64,000 nucleotides of DNA from Bacteroidota bacterium (GCA_018266455.1 JAFEAJ010000009.1:24137-88136); one strand, 5' to 3'; counted from the first letter of the stretch, positions 10,332 through 21,183 are shown. The notes: generated by a model not told the origin, from the sequence alone. A program made the numbers and translations.

Positions 10332-10561
10332 GAATGCTGTTTATCCGGCAATAATAAGATTAATTCGATGAAACAATCGAAAGCTTATATAAACGGAAAT
10401 ATGAGCCTACCAGCGTTTGGTTTGTGGAAGCAAGTGATGCCCGATAAAAAAGAAACACTTACGTTTTTTAATAGCTGTCCGCAACAATGGCATCAGGGTT
10501 GCTGAAAGGGTAAAGTTCTTTATTTGCTCAAAAACAGTAAAGCCAATAACTATTTATAAGC

Positions 10562-10765
10562 TTACCAGCCTTGTTTTGCAAGGCCCGCTTTAATTGCAGC
10601 CAGCGCTTTTTCTTCGCCTAATAAAGTGGTGAGCTTATTCCCTTTCCCATCATGGCCTTGCGCCATATATGCGCCTTTGGCTGTTTTGGTGATTACTGCA
10701 TCATGAATAGGAACGTTCTTTTCTTTAGTTTTTACATTATATGCGGTGAGCGTTACGGTAGACAT
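10562..10765 (-). CDS. Small conserved-looking protein of unknown function (67 aa)
   Basis: A short acidic/basic balanced protein without signal peptide or membrane segment. It begins MSTVTLTAYNVKTKEKNVP and ends AAIKAGLAKQGW. I do not recognise a family. Support for it being real: a perfect TANNTTTG promoter box lies on the same strand 58 bases upstream, the start is ATG, and the composition is typical of a folded cytosolic protein. It lies between gyrB (106-base gap, same strand, downstream of gyrB) and the RND operon. Co-transcription with gyrB is possible, but the separate promoter box argues for its own transcript. Confidence 0.55.
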   Translation of the reverse strand: MSTVTLTAYNVKTKEKNVPIHDAVITKTAKGAYMAQGHDGKGNKLTTLLGEEKALAAIKAGLAKQGW

Positions 10766-10822
10766 TTTAATCGTTTTAAATGGTCAGAGATAGGTCAGTT
10801 AATAAATTCTCTTCGCCAAAGG

Positions 10823-10830
10823 CAAAACTA
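10823..10830 (-). promoter_or_regulatory. Candidate -7 promoter box for the 67-aa gene
   Basis: On the minus strand the sequence reads TAGTTTTG, an exact match to the Bacteroidota -7 consensus TANNTTTG. It would give a 5' leader of about 50 bases before the ATG at 10765. No convincing -33 TTG was found at the usual distance. Confidence 0.4.
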
Positions 10831-10871
10831 AACCAATATTCCTTAAAGCAGTTTTAAAGCATTCGGAAGTT

Positions 10872-12938
<2,067 letters not shown>

Positions 12939-13091
12939 TCATTTTATTCACTTTTCTAATGTAAAATTTGCTTTGAAAAAACGCTTTTCAGGCTATTGAA
13001 AGTCATGAAAAGGTAAAAACCCCCAATGCGAGCAACGAGGTGCTTGGGAATAGTGCGCAATATTGGTATTTCAGCCTTAAATTTGCCTGTT

Positions 13092-14036
13092 ATGCACCAT
13101 CCGCTGAACATATTATCGCTTTCTTATAAACAGCCTGTATTGCTTGATGAACTGGAATTGTTGCAGGAAAAAGAACAACAGATCCCAGGCTCTGTTCAGT
13201 ATTCCATCAGGCGCTATGCAAAACACCCTCAATGGGCGATGGAAGATGTGGGCGCGATGATCTACCATTATCAGGCGAATGAGAAGAAAGACAATTATTT
13301 TGATCTTCATTTTTGTATTGCAGGAAACATGTACTGCAGGCATAAGGAAAAAGAATGTGATTCATGTAAAGCAAGCTTATCGTACAATTGCGGGGAGAAG
13401 CAGGAAACCGTAGATGTATTCAATTTCAGGTTTTCACCTGTTCACCTTTCGCAATTTGTGAAGCCGAAAAAATTTAGCCAGTCGCATATTGATGATGTAT
13501 TAAGTTTCAGGCACAGTTCTTCTTTTTCGAAAATGTTATCTCTTTGCGGCAGGAGCCGCATGGTACTTGAAGCACTGCTGAACAACAGCTATTCGGGCAG
13601 CATGGAAAATATTTTCATCAATGCGCAAACACAGGTGTTGCTCCTGTACAGCCTGGAATGTATGCTGGGCGAAAAAGGGGCTGAAGGCTTTCAATGCAAA
13701 TTTTTGGCTAATGAGCTTGACAGGGTTAAGATTATTGACGCCAGGGAAATATTGCTGCAGCACATCGGCGAGCCTTTGACCATAAAGGAACTGAGCCGCA
13801 AAGTGGCGATCAATGAATGTTACCTGAAGAAGGGTTTCAAAGAAATGTTCGGCACCACCATTTTTGACTTTTACCAGGGACAGCGCATGGAGCATGCGCG
13901 TTACCTTTTGTACGAAAAAGGATTAAGCGTTACAGATGTGTCGGTGATGCTCGGATATTCTTCCATATCTCATTTCTCCACAGCGTTTAAAAAACACACC
14001 GGGCTTAAACCCTGTGAGTTATTGCTTCATAGTTAG
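13092..14036 (+). CDS. AraC-family transcriptional regulator with N-terminal cysteine cluster
   Basis: DNA-binding regulator of 314 residues. The C-terminal ~100 residues form the double helix-turn-helix of the AraC/XylS family (LTIKELSRKVAINECYLKKG and LSVTDVSVMLGYSSISHFST, ending FKKHTGLKP). The N-terminal sensor region contains five cysteines close together: C75, C82, C89, C92 and C100, in the pattern C-x6-C-x6-C-x2-C-x7-C. This could bind a metal or iron-sulfur cluster or act as a thiol switch. Start ATG 13092 is preferred over an upstream ATG at 13026, which would add an unconserved-looking 22 residues. It is divergent from gyrB and convergent with the serpin gene, so its target is not evident from context. 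Confidence 0.88.
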   Translation: MHHPLNILSLSYKQPVLLDELELLQEKEQQIPGSVQYSIRRYAKHPQWAMEDVGAMIYHYQANEKKDNYFDLHFCIAGNMYCRHKEKECDSCKASLSYNCGEKQETVDVFNFRFSPVHLSQFVKPKKFSQSHIDDVLSFRHSSSFSKMLSLCGRSRMVLEALLNNSYSGSMENIFINAQTQVLLLYSLECMLGEKGAEGFQCKFLANELDRVKIIDAREILLQHIGEPLTIKELSRKVAINECYLKKGFKEMFGTTIFDFYQGQRMEHARYLLYEKGLSVTDVSVMLGYSSISHFSTAFKKHTGLKPCELLLHS

Positions 14037-14069
14037 ACTATAGAAAATGGTCAAATATTTCTCCCTCTG

Positions 14070-15323
14070 TTAATTCGTAACTGCTGAAGGGTCATTCATC
14101 AATCCCAAAAACAAAATAGTTCCGGATTGTTTCTCCGCAATGGCATAAAGAAAAGGACGGTTTAATTTAAAAGCTGGCGGCTGTGCAATGGCGGTATATC
14201 CAATGCCAATCACTGTTGCGGCGGCTGCTTCTGTGCCTTGCTCATTTACTTTGATATAGGTTTTGTGTATGGCCTTGGTGATTTCCACCTTAATATCAGT
14301 GGGGGAATAAATTTTGGAAAAATCGGCAGAGCCGGAAAAAGCTATCCCCATGCCCATCATGGAGAGTTCCGGTTTCATGTCGTCAATGGAGTAAGCATAT
14401 TCCCATTTGGGCATGCTCAGTGCAATATTCATGCTGTCCATTTTATTAATGGCGCTGCTCAAAATGCTTTTGGTCATGGAAGCGGCAAATGAGTTGATGT
14501 TTTGTTGTTGATTGGCAGGCATTAATGCATACATGCTAAAGCCCGTGCCGCCGCCATAAGGAAGCTCGATGATTGAAAATGCTGGATCGCTATAAAACTT
14601 TGTGACCATATTTTGCTGCATAAAAGAAGTGTTTTCAGTAGCTCCATTCTGCAGGTAAAAAACATCATTGTGCGTGTTCGATGTTTTAAACCCGTTTTTC
14701 CATGAGCCGTTAAAATAAATGGCATTGATGAGGTACATTAAATCAGTGTCAGATATCTGCTCTAATATTTTTGGGATTTTATTATTGGTATTTTGAGCTA
14801 CCCAGTTATTAATTTTATTTACTGCATTGGGGTTGCTGAAATCCAGCGATTGAACAGTAGCATTGTAATTATCATGCACGGTATTTAAAAAAGAGGTTAG
14901 CGGCTGGAAACTATTTTGCCTGTACCATAAAGAATTGGCGATGGAAAGCTTAACCTTATTATCCTCATTCGGCAGTTGTATAATTAATGCCTTGCATACT
15001 GCATTGAGGTCGTTAATATCAACCCCTATAACCTGAAGTGCATTAGCTATGGAATCTTTAGTGCTATTGTCGGCCCCATTGTAAACCATGCTCAACGCCA
15101 GGTAAATGCTTAATGGCGAAATAAGTTTATTGCTATTGGCCTGGTCTTGCTGTAAGGTAGCTTGCAAGAAACGAAATGCAAATTCATTATTGGCGCTAAT
15201 GACTGCTCCAGCATTCGCAGGCAATACAAGCGGTTTAGTAATCTCCGGGTCGGGGGCGGTTTTTTTGCAGGAAAAGCATGTTACAACCAGGGCCATAAAA
15301 AGAAATGAGCTTAGTTTCCTCAT
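14070..15323 (-). CDS. Serpin-family protease inhibitor, lipoprotein
   Basis: Serine-protease-inhibitor fold protein of 417 residues. It opens with a lipoprotein signal (MRKLSSFLFMALVVTCFSC, candidate lipidated Cys19). It shows serpin landmarks: NNEFAFRFLQ, LISPLSIYLALSMVYNGA, NAIYFNGSWK, a reactive-loop hinge KVNEQGTEAAAATVIG near residue 360, and the C-terminal FKLNRPFLYAI plus GTILFLGLMNDP. The hinge has small residues at the positions required for loop insertion, so an inhibitory serpin is expected. Lipid anchoring would place it facing the periplasm or cell surface, perhaps guarding against host, predator or own proteases. No protease gene is adjacent; the neighbour is a convergent AraC regulator 33 bases away. 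Confidence 0.93.
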   Translation of the reverse strand: MRKLSSFLFMALVVTCFSCKKTAPDPEITKPLVLPANAGAVISANNEFAFRFLQATLQQDQANSNKLISPLSIYLALSMVYNGADNSTKDSIANALQVIGVDINDLNAVCKALIIQLPNEDNKVKLSIANSLWYRQNSFQPLTSFLNTVHDNYNATVQSLDFSNPNAVNKINNWVAQNTNNKIPKILEQISDTDLMYLINAIYFNGSWKNGFKTSNTHNDVFYLQNGATENTSFMQQNMVTKFYSDPAFSIIELPYGGGTGFSMYALMPANQQQNINSFAASMTKSILSSAINKMDSMNIALSMPKWEYAYSIDDMKPELSMMGMGIAFSGSADFSKIYSPTDIKVEITKAIHKTYIKVNEQGTEAAAATVIGIGYTAIAQPPAFKLNRPFLYAIAEKQSGTILFLGLMNDPSAVTN

Positions 15324-15362
15324 AATAATTCATTTTATTATACAGTTTGACCATGATCAAAT

Positions 15363-15380
15363 GCTAATCGTTGCATTAGC
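15363..15380. repeat. Short inverted repeat upstream of the serpin gene
   Basis: GCTAAT (15363-15368) and ATTAGC (15375-15380) separated by six bases, located 40-57 bases upstream of the serpin start. It could be an operator or a 5' leader hairpin; six-base arms are near chance level in AT-rich DNA. Confidence 0.25.
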
Positions 15381-15521
15381 GTAACTATTATTTTCCTGAT
15401 ATGTGCAATTCCTTGCGCAAATGAAATAGCCCTAATTTACTTTTCAGTTAGCTTATTAGGTTCCCGGAATGATGATGCCGTATGCATGCAAGAATCAGGC
15501 GTTTCGGTAAAATGAGTTGAG

Positions 15522-15989
15522 TCATGGCGTTATTTTCATGAACGCCATATTGTTTTCGTGGTGGCAACTGTTGCAATTGTTGGTAAGCGAAATAAAATTT
15601 GTTTTTAAGGCAGCATCATCTTTTTTTGAAGCTGCGCCTGCAAGAATTTGCAAAGGCTCCTGAAGATATTTGTCATAAAAGTTGGAAAAGGGCTTCGTCA
15701 GTTTATCATTGGCAATGTTCAATTGTGCGATGCGCTCAGCAGTTTCTTTTATCTCATCAATTTCATACGCCGCCCTGTCGTAATCTTTCTTTGCAATGGC
15801 AGCGCCGAGCGAATCATGGTGATATTTTATCTGCAGCATGAATTCGCCAAGGCCGGGCTTCAGATGGTTCACCAGGGCTATTAAAGAATCAATTGGCAAT
15901 TGTTTATTATCGGCAATGGCTTGCTGCTTGCATCCGGCCAGGGCTGCGATGAGCGCAATACATATACTACAAGACAAAATCAATTTCAC
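15522..15989 (-). CDS. Cytochrome c'-like heme lipoprotein
   Basis: A 155-residue exported protein with lipoprotein signal (LAGC, Cys20), a largely helical charged middle part, and a single CNSCH heme-attachment motif at 139-143 near the C-terminus. Helical body plus C-terminal CxxCH is the layout of class II cytochromes (cytochrome c'/c-556). It is divergently transcribed from the di-heme oxidoreductase/Rieske/porin genes (141-base shared upstream region), so a role as small electron carrier for that system is likely but inferred. A distal axial methionine cannot be assigned. Confidence 0.75.
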   Translation of the reverse strand: MKLILSCSICIALIAALAGCKQQAIADNKQLPIDSLIALVNHLKPGLGEFMLQIKYHHDSLGAAIAKKDYDRAAYEIDEIKETAERIAQLNIANDKLTKPFSNFYDKYLQEPLQILAGAASKKDDAALKTNFISLTNNCNSCHHENNMAFMKITP

Positions 15990-16130
15990 AATAAATATTT
16001 TTAGAAAGTTACGAAGATTTTATTATCATTTTTTCCCGATAATAGAAACTGATTTTCTGATTGCGTAAGCAAATGAGGTTAAGGGAGCTGATTTTTGCGC
16101 CAGGTTTCAGAGCCTTTCATGTAATGGAAT

Positions 16131-17351
16131 ATGAAAAAGAAAACAACAATAGTAATGAGCGCCATGATAGTTGGGGCCAGCATATTTGCTGCATGCTCTA
16201 AATTGCTGCCTTCAGCTATAGATCCCCAAAACGGGCTAAGTAGCCCGGTAGATCTTTCTAATGCGCAGAATGTTTTGTTTGCGCATGGGAATGATGTTTT
16301 TTTTGCAAACCGGACTGCAGCCAATGGGTTGGGCCCTTATTTTGTAGCAATAAGCTGTGGAAGTTGCCATGCAAGCGATAACCGAGGGCATCCTTTTACT
16401 ATGCTCACTCGTTTCGGCCAATCTGATACCACAGGAAATAAATTTTTAAATAAAGGCGGGCCGCAGCTGCAGAATAATAATCTGCCTGGGTATTTGCCAC
16501 AACAAATGCCGCCCGGCGCAACCAGCTCGAGATTTATTGCGCCCATTACAGCCGGGTCAGGTTTTTTGGAAGCTGTTCCCGATTCAGCAATATTGGCCAT
16601 GGCAGCATCCAATGCTAACAACGCCGATGGGGTAAGGGGCCATCCCAATTACAATTCCATCCCTTCATATATTACTCCATTTGCAAATGCAATTCCGAGG
16701 GGCGATGGGAAATATATTTGCCGCTTCGGGCGTAAGGCTTCGACCTATAATCTGGTACAGCAGGTGGCTTCGGCCTACAATCACGACATGGGCATTACTT
16801 CTTCTTACATGCCATTCAATCCTTATAATTATCTTGATCAAACCTTGCCAGCGTTGCCTTCTTCGCCAGAGGTAAGCGATGATGACTTCAATGCGGTAGT
16901 GTTTTATGTACAGTGCCTGCAAACCCCCATCCAACGAAATGCCAATGACCCTACTGTGCAACACGGCAACCAGGTATTTAACCAGATTGGCTGCGAAACT
17001 TGCCATAAGCAAGCCTTAACAACCGGCTATTCTCCCATAGATGCGCTTTCTTATCAAACATTCAGCCCTTTCACCGATTTGTTGGTGCATGATATGGGGG
17101 CCGGATTAGATGATGGCTATACTGAAGGGAATGCCCTGACAACTGAATGGAGAACGGCTCCGCTTTGGGGCCTGGGCCTTGCGCCGGGCGTGCAGGGAGG
17201 CACTTACTATTTAATGCACGATGGCAGGGCGCGTAGTATTGAACAGGCTATCCAAATGCACGGTGGAGAAGCGGCTACAAGCGCCGGCCGCTTCAATAAT
17301 CTTTCTAATGAGGATAAAAGCGCACTGCTCACTTTTTTGAAATCATTATAA
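16131..17351 (+). CDS. Di-heme oxidoreductase (DHOR/DUF1111 family) lipoprotein
   Basis: A periplasmic di-heme c-type cytochrome of 406 residues. The N-terminal lipoprotein signal has the candidate lipidated cysteine at 22 (FAAC). Two heme-binding motifs are visible, CGSCH at 76-80 and CETCH at 288-292. The C-terminal block APLWGLGLAPGVQGG...YLMHDGRARSIEQAI...HGGEA is characteristic of the DHOR (formerly 'thiol oxidoreductase', DUF1111) family, related to MauG and cytochrome c peroxidase. Substrates in this family are mostly unknown. It is the first of three coupled genes: its stop codon overlaps the start of the Rieske gene (TAATG). The pairing with a Rieske protein and a porin suggests periplasmic electron transfer. 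Confidence 0.9.
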   Translation: MKKKTTIVMSAMIVGASIFAACSKLLPSAIDPQNGLSSPVDLSNAQNVLFAHGNDVFFANRTAANGLGPYFVAISCGSCHASDNRGHPFTMLTRFGQSDTTGNKFLNKGGPQLQNNNLPGYLPQQMPPGATSSRFIAPITAGSGFLEAVPDSAILAMAASNANNADGVRGHPNYNSIPSYITPFANAIPRGDGKYICRFGRKASTYNLVQQVASAYNHDMGITSSYMPFNPYNYLDQTLPALPSSPEVSDDDFNAVVFYVQCLQTPIQRNANDPTVQHGNQVFNQIGCETCHKQALTTGYSPIDALSYQTFSPFTDLLVHDMGAGLDDGYTEGNALTTEWRTAPLWGLGLAPGVQGGTYYLMHDGRARSIEQAIQMHGGEAATSAGRFNNLSNEDKSALLTFLKSL

Positions 17352-17782
17352 TGGAACGAAAAGATTTTTTTAAAACCTGCGGTTTTGCATGTGTTTCCGG
17401 AAGCATCTTTCTGTCTATGTTAGAAAGTTGTGGCAGCACAAAAATCATTTCCGGTACAATTGAAAAGAGCGGCCTGGTAATACCAGCCTCTTCATTCCTG
17501 GAAAAAGAAAATAAGTACAGAAAGTACATAGTTGTGCAAAATGAAAAATTGCAGTACCCGATATGCCTTTATCGGTTAAATGAAAATGAATATTCAGCAT
17601 TGTTGATGAGGTGCACGCACCAGGGGGCGGAATTACAAGTATTCGGTGATAAACTGCAATGCCCGGCGCATGGTAGCGAATTTAGCAATCATGGAATAGT
17701 TCAAAACGGGCCGGCAAGCGTAAACCTGAGGTCATTTCCGGTTACTGTGAAACAAGATCAAATAAATATTTCCTTAAAATGA
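17351..17782 (+). CDS. Rieske [2Fe-2S] protein, exported
   Basis: A small Rieske ferredoxin of 143 residues. The cluster ligands are C88-x-H90 (CTHQG) and C104-x2-H107 (CPAHGSEF), both complete. The N-terminus resembles a lipoprotein or Tat-type signal (MERKDFFKTCGFACVSG... with LESC near residue 27), so it is likely exported in folded form. Upstream and downstream genes overlap it by one and four bases, so all three should be translationally coupled. Family knowledge: stand-alone Rieske proteins pass electrons to or from quinol or cytochromes. Here the likely partner is the di-heme oxidoreductase. No cytochrome b gene is present, so this is not a bc1 complex. Confidence 0.9.
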   Translation: MERKDFFKTCGFACVSGSIFLSMLESCGSTKIISGTIEKSGLVIPASSFLEKENKYRKYIVVQNEKLQYPICLYRLNENEYSALLMRCTHQGAELQVFGDKLQCPAHGSEFSNHGIVQNGPASVNLRSFPVTVKQDQINISLK

Positions 17783-19056
17783 AAATAGCTTTATCTTTTT
17801 CTTTACTGCTTTTTTTTATTTTTTCATTTTGCAGATCAAATGCACAAATAGATAGCAGCCTGCTTAAAATTTCTTCACAAGACAGCGCGAAAGCCGGGTT
17901 AACAATGGATGCTATTTATGAAAGGCCTTTTCTTAAACTGGGCAAATTGCCCGTGTCCATTGGGGGCTATGTGGAATCGAACTGGCAGTATGTTTCGCAT
18001 TCCGGGACTACTGTTGGCCACCAGTTTCAGTTTCGAAGGTTCAGCCTTTTCGTGGCTTCTACTATCGCAAAAAGAATAAAATTCCTTTCAGAAATAGAGT
18101 ATGAAAATGATCCCCAGGGCGATCCCGACCAGGCATCAGCAGGCGGCGAGTTTGAAATGGAATATGCAGCACTTGATATTGAGCTGCACCCGCTTTTGAA
18201 TCTTCGCGGGGGCATTATCGTTAACCCTATCGGCGCTTTCAACCAAAACCACGATGGACCCAAGTGGGAATTTACTGACCGGCCTATAGCCATGACCCAA
18301 ATGCTGCCCGGCACATGGAACAACACAGGTTTCGGTATTTATGGAAAACAGTATATAAATGACTGGATGTTTGGCTACGAATTTTATTTAACAGGTGGCT
18401 TTAATGATCTGATTATTGATAATCCTGAAGGGAAAACTTTTCTTCCTGCGGCTAAAAGCAACACGGGAAGGTTCACCTCAAGCGCAAGCGGGGAGCCGTT
18501 GTATTCAGGAAAAATTTCTGTTCGTAACGAAAAGATCGGAGAACTTGGCTTGTCTTTTATGAGCGATGTGTACAATACCTGGCAAGTGCAAGGCACTACC
18601 ATTGATAATAAAAGGAAGGTTAATGTTTTTGATATTGATTTCAATACAAAAATCCCAAAGCTTAATACAAATATTGTTACGGAATGGGCATGGGTTAATG
18701 TACAGGTGCCGCCCAATTATTCAGAACAATATGCCCAAAAGCAGTTTGGTGGATTCATTGATGTGGTGCAACCGATTGTGAGCGGCAAAATTCTTGGATG
18801 GGAGAACGCTACCCTGAATATTGCGCTGCGCGGTGAATATGTAGATTGGAATGTAGGCCATTTCCAGTCCACTGGAAAAAGAATGTACAATGAATTGTGG
18901 AGCGTGATGCCTGCGATAAGCTTTCGCCCAACACCGCAAACCGTGTTGCGTTTTAATTACCGCCATCAAATGCAACGGGACATTACGGGAAATACCATTG
19001 GAGATAATATTGGCTCAACCGCAGGGTTCAGCTTGGGGCTATCTACTTATTTTTAG
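17779..19056 (+). CDS. Porin-like outer-membrane beta-barrel protein
   Basis: A 425-residue outer-membrane protein with a Sec signal peptide ending near residue 22 (SNAQ). The rest is beta-strand-rich, beginning GGYVESNWQYVSH and FQFRRFSLFVAS, and resembles OprO/OprP-type or DcaP-like porins. It ends with aromatic residue F (LGLSTYF), as expected for barrel assembly. The start overlaps the Rieske stop (ATGA), so it belongs to the di-heme oxidoreductase/Rieske unit. It may admit the substrate, or supply an ion such as phosphate, for the periplasmic redox proteins; this is inference from linkage. Confidence 0.8.
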   Translation: MKIALSFSLLLFFIFSFCRSNAQIDSSLLKISSQDSAKAGLTMDAIYERPFLKLGKLPVSIGGYVESNWQYVSHSGTTVGHQFQFRRFSLFVASTIAKRIKFLSEIEYENDPQGDPDQASAGGEFEMEYAALDIELHPLLNLRGGIIVNPIGAFNQNHDGPKWEFTDRPIAMTQMLPGTWNNTGFGIYGKQYINDWMFGYEFYLTGGFNDLIIDNPEGKTFLPAAKSNTGRFTSSASGEPLYSGKISVRNEKIGELGLSFMSDVYNTWQVQGTTIDNKRKVNVFDIDFNTKIPKLNTNIVTEWAWVNVQVPPNYSEQYAQKQFGGFIDVVQPIVSGKILGWENATLNIALRGEYVDWNVGHFQSTGKRMYNELWSVMPAISFRPTPQTVLRFNYRHQMQRDITGNTIGDNIGSTAGFSLGLSTYF

Positions 19057-19124
19057 CTTGTATTTTTTAACACCCGTACTATTACATATTTAAGTTAGCA
19101 GCGGATAAAAGTGGTGGTGTGGGC

Positions 19125-19847
19125 TTATACTGTCATTGGCACTTCCATCAATAACAATTCAGCATTCTGTGTATTTGCCTTGATAGAAATGTTGCCAGTA
19201 TCCCAAATCCCAAACCCATCTCTTTTATTGAGTTGTTGCCCATCAATGGAAATACCTCCTTCCAGTACAAATGCATAAATGCCATTCTCTTTTTTCTTCA
19301 ATGTATAATGAGTAGAAAAATCTTTGTCGAATTTGCCGATATGCAACCATGCATCCTGGTGTATCCACGCAACGCCGTCTTCTGCTTTTGGGGTTGCTAT
19401 TTGCTGTAATTTATTATGCCGCTCATTTTCCTGTAAAGTAACCTGGCTATAGCGGGGCTGCACATTTTTTTTATTCGGGAATATCCATATCTGCAAAAAC
19501 TTTACAGGCGTATCCTTGCTTTTGTTGAATTCACTGTGAAAAATACCGGTGCCGGCACTCATGGCCTGTATATCGCCTTTTTTTATTACTGCAATATTTC
19601 CCATGCTGTCTTCATGTTGCAGGTCTCCTTCCAAAGGAATGGAAATAATTTCCATATTCTCGTGCGGGTGCTTTCCGAAACCTTTTCCCTCTGCAACGGT
19701 ATCGTCATTCAGCACGCGCAGTGCACCGAAGTGAATGCGTTCAGGATCATAATAGTTTGCAAAACTGAATGTGTGATAACTGTTGAGCCAACCATGATCG
19801 GCATGTCCGCGGGTCTCTGCTTTATGTAGTACTGTGTTCGTCATCAT
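19125..19847 (-). CDS. Pirin family protein
   Basis: Bicupin protein of about 241 residues. The N-terminal cupin carries the pirin metal ligands H60 and H62 (GKHPHENMEI), H104 and E106 (GTGIFHSEFN). Family members bind iron and include quercetin dioxygenases (YhaK/YhhW type) and transcription co-regulators. The start MMTNTV at 19845-19847 is chosen; the frame is open further upstream, but that extension would overlap the Crp-type regulator gene and has no conserved sequence. It is the last gene of the run TMEM175-like, Crp, pirin. A role in redox or electrophile response is conceivable but not shown. Confidence 0.9.
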   Translation of the reverse strand: MMTNTVLHKAETRGHADHGWLNSYHTFSFANYYDPERIHFGALRVLNDDTVAEGKGFGKHPHENMEIISIPLEGDLQHEDSMGNIAVIKKGDIQAMSAGTGIFHSEFNKSKDTPVKFLQIWIFPNKKNVQPRYSQVTLQENERHNKLQQIATPKAEDGVAWIHQDAWLHIGKFDKDFSTHYTLKKKENGIYAFVLEGGISIDGQQLNKRDGFGIWDTGNISIKANTQNAELLLMEVPMTV

Positions 19848-19936
19848 TATATTTTTCTTCCACAAATTTCCGAATAAAGTACTGCGTATGCAATAAGGTA
19901 GATTAAGAAATGCGGATGTACTTGATAAAATGAGAT

Positions 19937-20521
19937 TCACAATTTTCGGAAATAATCTGCCTTCACTTTGCTTAGAAATTCAGGGGTAACGCCAATATAT
20001 GATGCAATCATTTTTTGCGGAAGATGTTCGATCAGCGTTGGATAATGTTTGCAGAATTCGGCAAATCGGTCCTGTGCTGTGAGGCTCATATTATCAATTA
20101 ACCGGCGGCGAAGCACCACCAGTGCGTTTTCTGAAAGAATGCGAAAAAAGCGTTCAAATTTTGGGATATTAATAAACAATTTTTCGCGGTCATCTCTGGA
20201 TATTAAAAGCACTTCTGTATTTTCCAAGGCATCTATGTTAAGATTGCCTGGTTGCCGGGAAATAAAACTGTACATGTCGGAGATCCACCAGTCGGGCGGG
20301 GCAAATTGCAACACATGCTCAAACCCGCTTTTGTCAATGGTGTAGCCCCGAAGGCAGCCTTTTACCACAAATGCAGTTTGTGTGCACACTTCATTTTCCC
20401 GCAGCAGGAAATCTTTTCGTTTTAGTTTTTTTTCTTTCAATAAAGCAACAAAATATTTCTCTTCCCCAGGCGACAGAGAGATATGCTTTGAAATATTTGT
20501 TATGATAAGCGAATAATCCAT
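19937..20521 (-). CDS. Crp/Fnr-family transcriptional regulator
   Basis: A 194-residue regulator with an N-terminal cyclic-nucleotide-binding-like beta-roll (about 20-120; FVVKGCLRGYTIDKSGFEHVLQF) and a short C-terminal winged-helix segment (QKMIASYIGVTPEFLSKVK). This is the compact Bacteroidota form in which the helix-turn-helix is abbreviated. No Fnr-type N-terminal cysteine cluster is present, so it is not an iron-sulfur oxygen sensor. It is 11 bases from the preceding TMEM175-like gene and 89 from the following pirin gene, all on the same strand. Its place at the end of the heme locus makes a link to heme or redox control plausible but unproven. Confidence 0.88.
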   Translation of the reverse strand: MDYSLIITNISKHISLSPGEEKYFVALLKEKKLKRKDFLLRENEVCTQTAFVVKGCLRGYTIDKSGFEHVLQFAPPDWWISDMYSFISRQPGNLNIDALENTEVLLISRDDREKLFINIPKFERFFRILSENALVVLRRRLIDNMSLTAQDRFAEFCKHYPTLIEHLPQKMIASYIGVTPEFLSKVKADYFRKL

Positions 20522-20532
20522 GCTTGAAAATT

Positions 20533-21114
20533 TTAATCGCCACCCAGTGCAAGCTCTATCTTTTTATCCGGGATAAACCATGAAGCGGCAACTAAAAAAA
20601 ACAACACTTCAGAAATGGTGGTGTTAATAAATGCTAAAATGAGTGCAGCGATGTATGCAATTATTGAATAAACAGACTTTCTTTTTAAGCCGTCGAACAC
20701 ACTGATCATTTCTTTGCTGAACTCATTTTTCTTTTGGATATGCATGGAAAGGACATAAAAAGCGCTGCCGCTAAGCAATAACAATAAGGCATAAGCAGCT
20801 ACGGGATATGCGTGGAAATTTGTTTCGCCCATCCATTCGGTAGCAACAGGCACCAGCGAAAGCCAGAAAAGAAGGAACAGGTTCGACCACAAAATTCCCG
20901 CATTCACTTGTTTTGCTGTGTGAAGAAGATGATGATGATTGACCCAGTAAATACCGACATACGCAAAGCTTAGCATATAGCTTAACATCACTGGTATTAA
21001 TGGTTTAAGGGCAACAAGGTTTTCACCATGCGGAACTTTTATTTCGAGCACCATGATGGTGATGATGATGGCGAACACGCCATCGCTAAATGCTTCAAGC
21101 CTGGCTTTATTCAT
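20533..21114 (-). CDS. TMEM175-like membrane protein (DUF1211), copy A
   Basis: A 193-residue polytopic membrane protein with the hallmark RLEAFSDGVFAIIIT sequence at its N-terminus. The FSDG/AVFAI motif in helix 1 forms the pore-lining filter of prokaryotic TMEM175 potassium channels; about six helices are predicted from the hydrophobic runs, as in the family. It lies 69 bases after hemL and 11 before the Crp-type gene. A second member (22493-23179) is on the other side of hemL. Prokaryotic members carry one six-helix repeat per chain and assemble as tetramers. Ion selectivity is not deducible. Confidence 0.87.
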   Translation of the reverse strand: MNKARLEAFSDGVFAIIITIMVLEIKVPHGENLVALKPLIPVMLSYMLSFAYVGIYWVNHHHLLHTAKQVNAGILWSNLFLLFWLSLVPVATEWMGETNFHAYPVAAYALLLLLSGSAFYVLSMHIQKKNEFSKEMISVFDGLKRKSVYSIIAYIAALILAFINTTISEVLFFLVAASWFIPDKKIELALGGD

Positions 21115-21183
21115 ACTGGAGTAAATTAACCTGGTAACTATTTTAAAAAGCCTTACTCTTCAGCAGGCCTATAATGGTTCAAA

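Noticed and set aside
10370..10505. Possible 45-aa peptide in the gap upstream of the RND operon
   Set aside because: No conserved features, no promoter box, cysteine/tryptophan-rich composition without signal; most likely chance.
16131..17782. Di-heme plus Rieske genes as part of a cytochrome bc complex
   Set aside because: No cytochrome b gene is present, and the heme protein belongs to the DHOR family rather than cytochrome c1.
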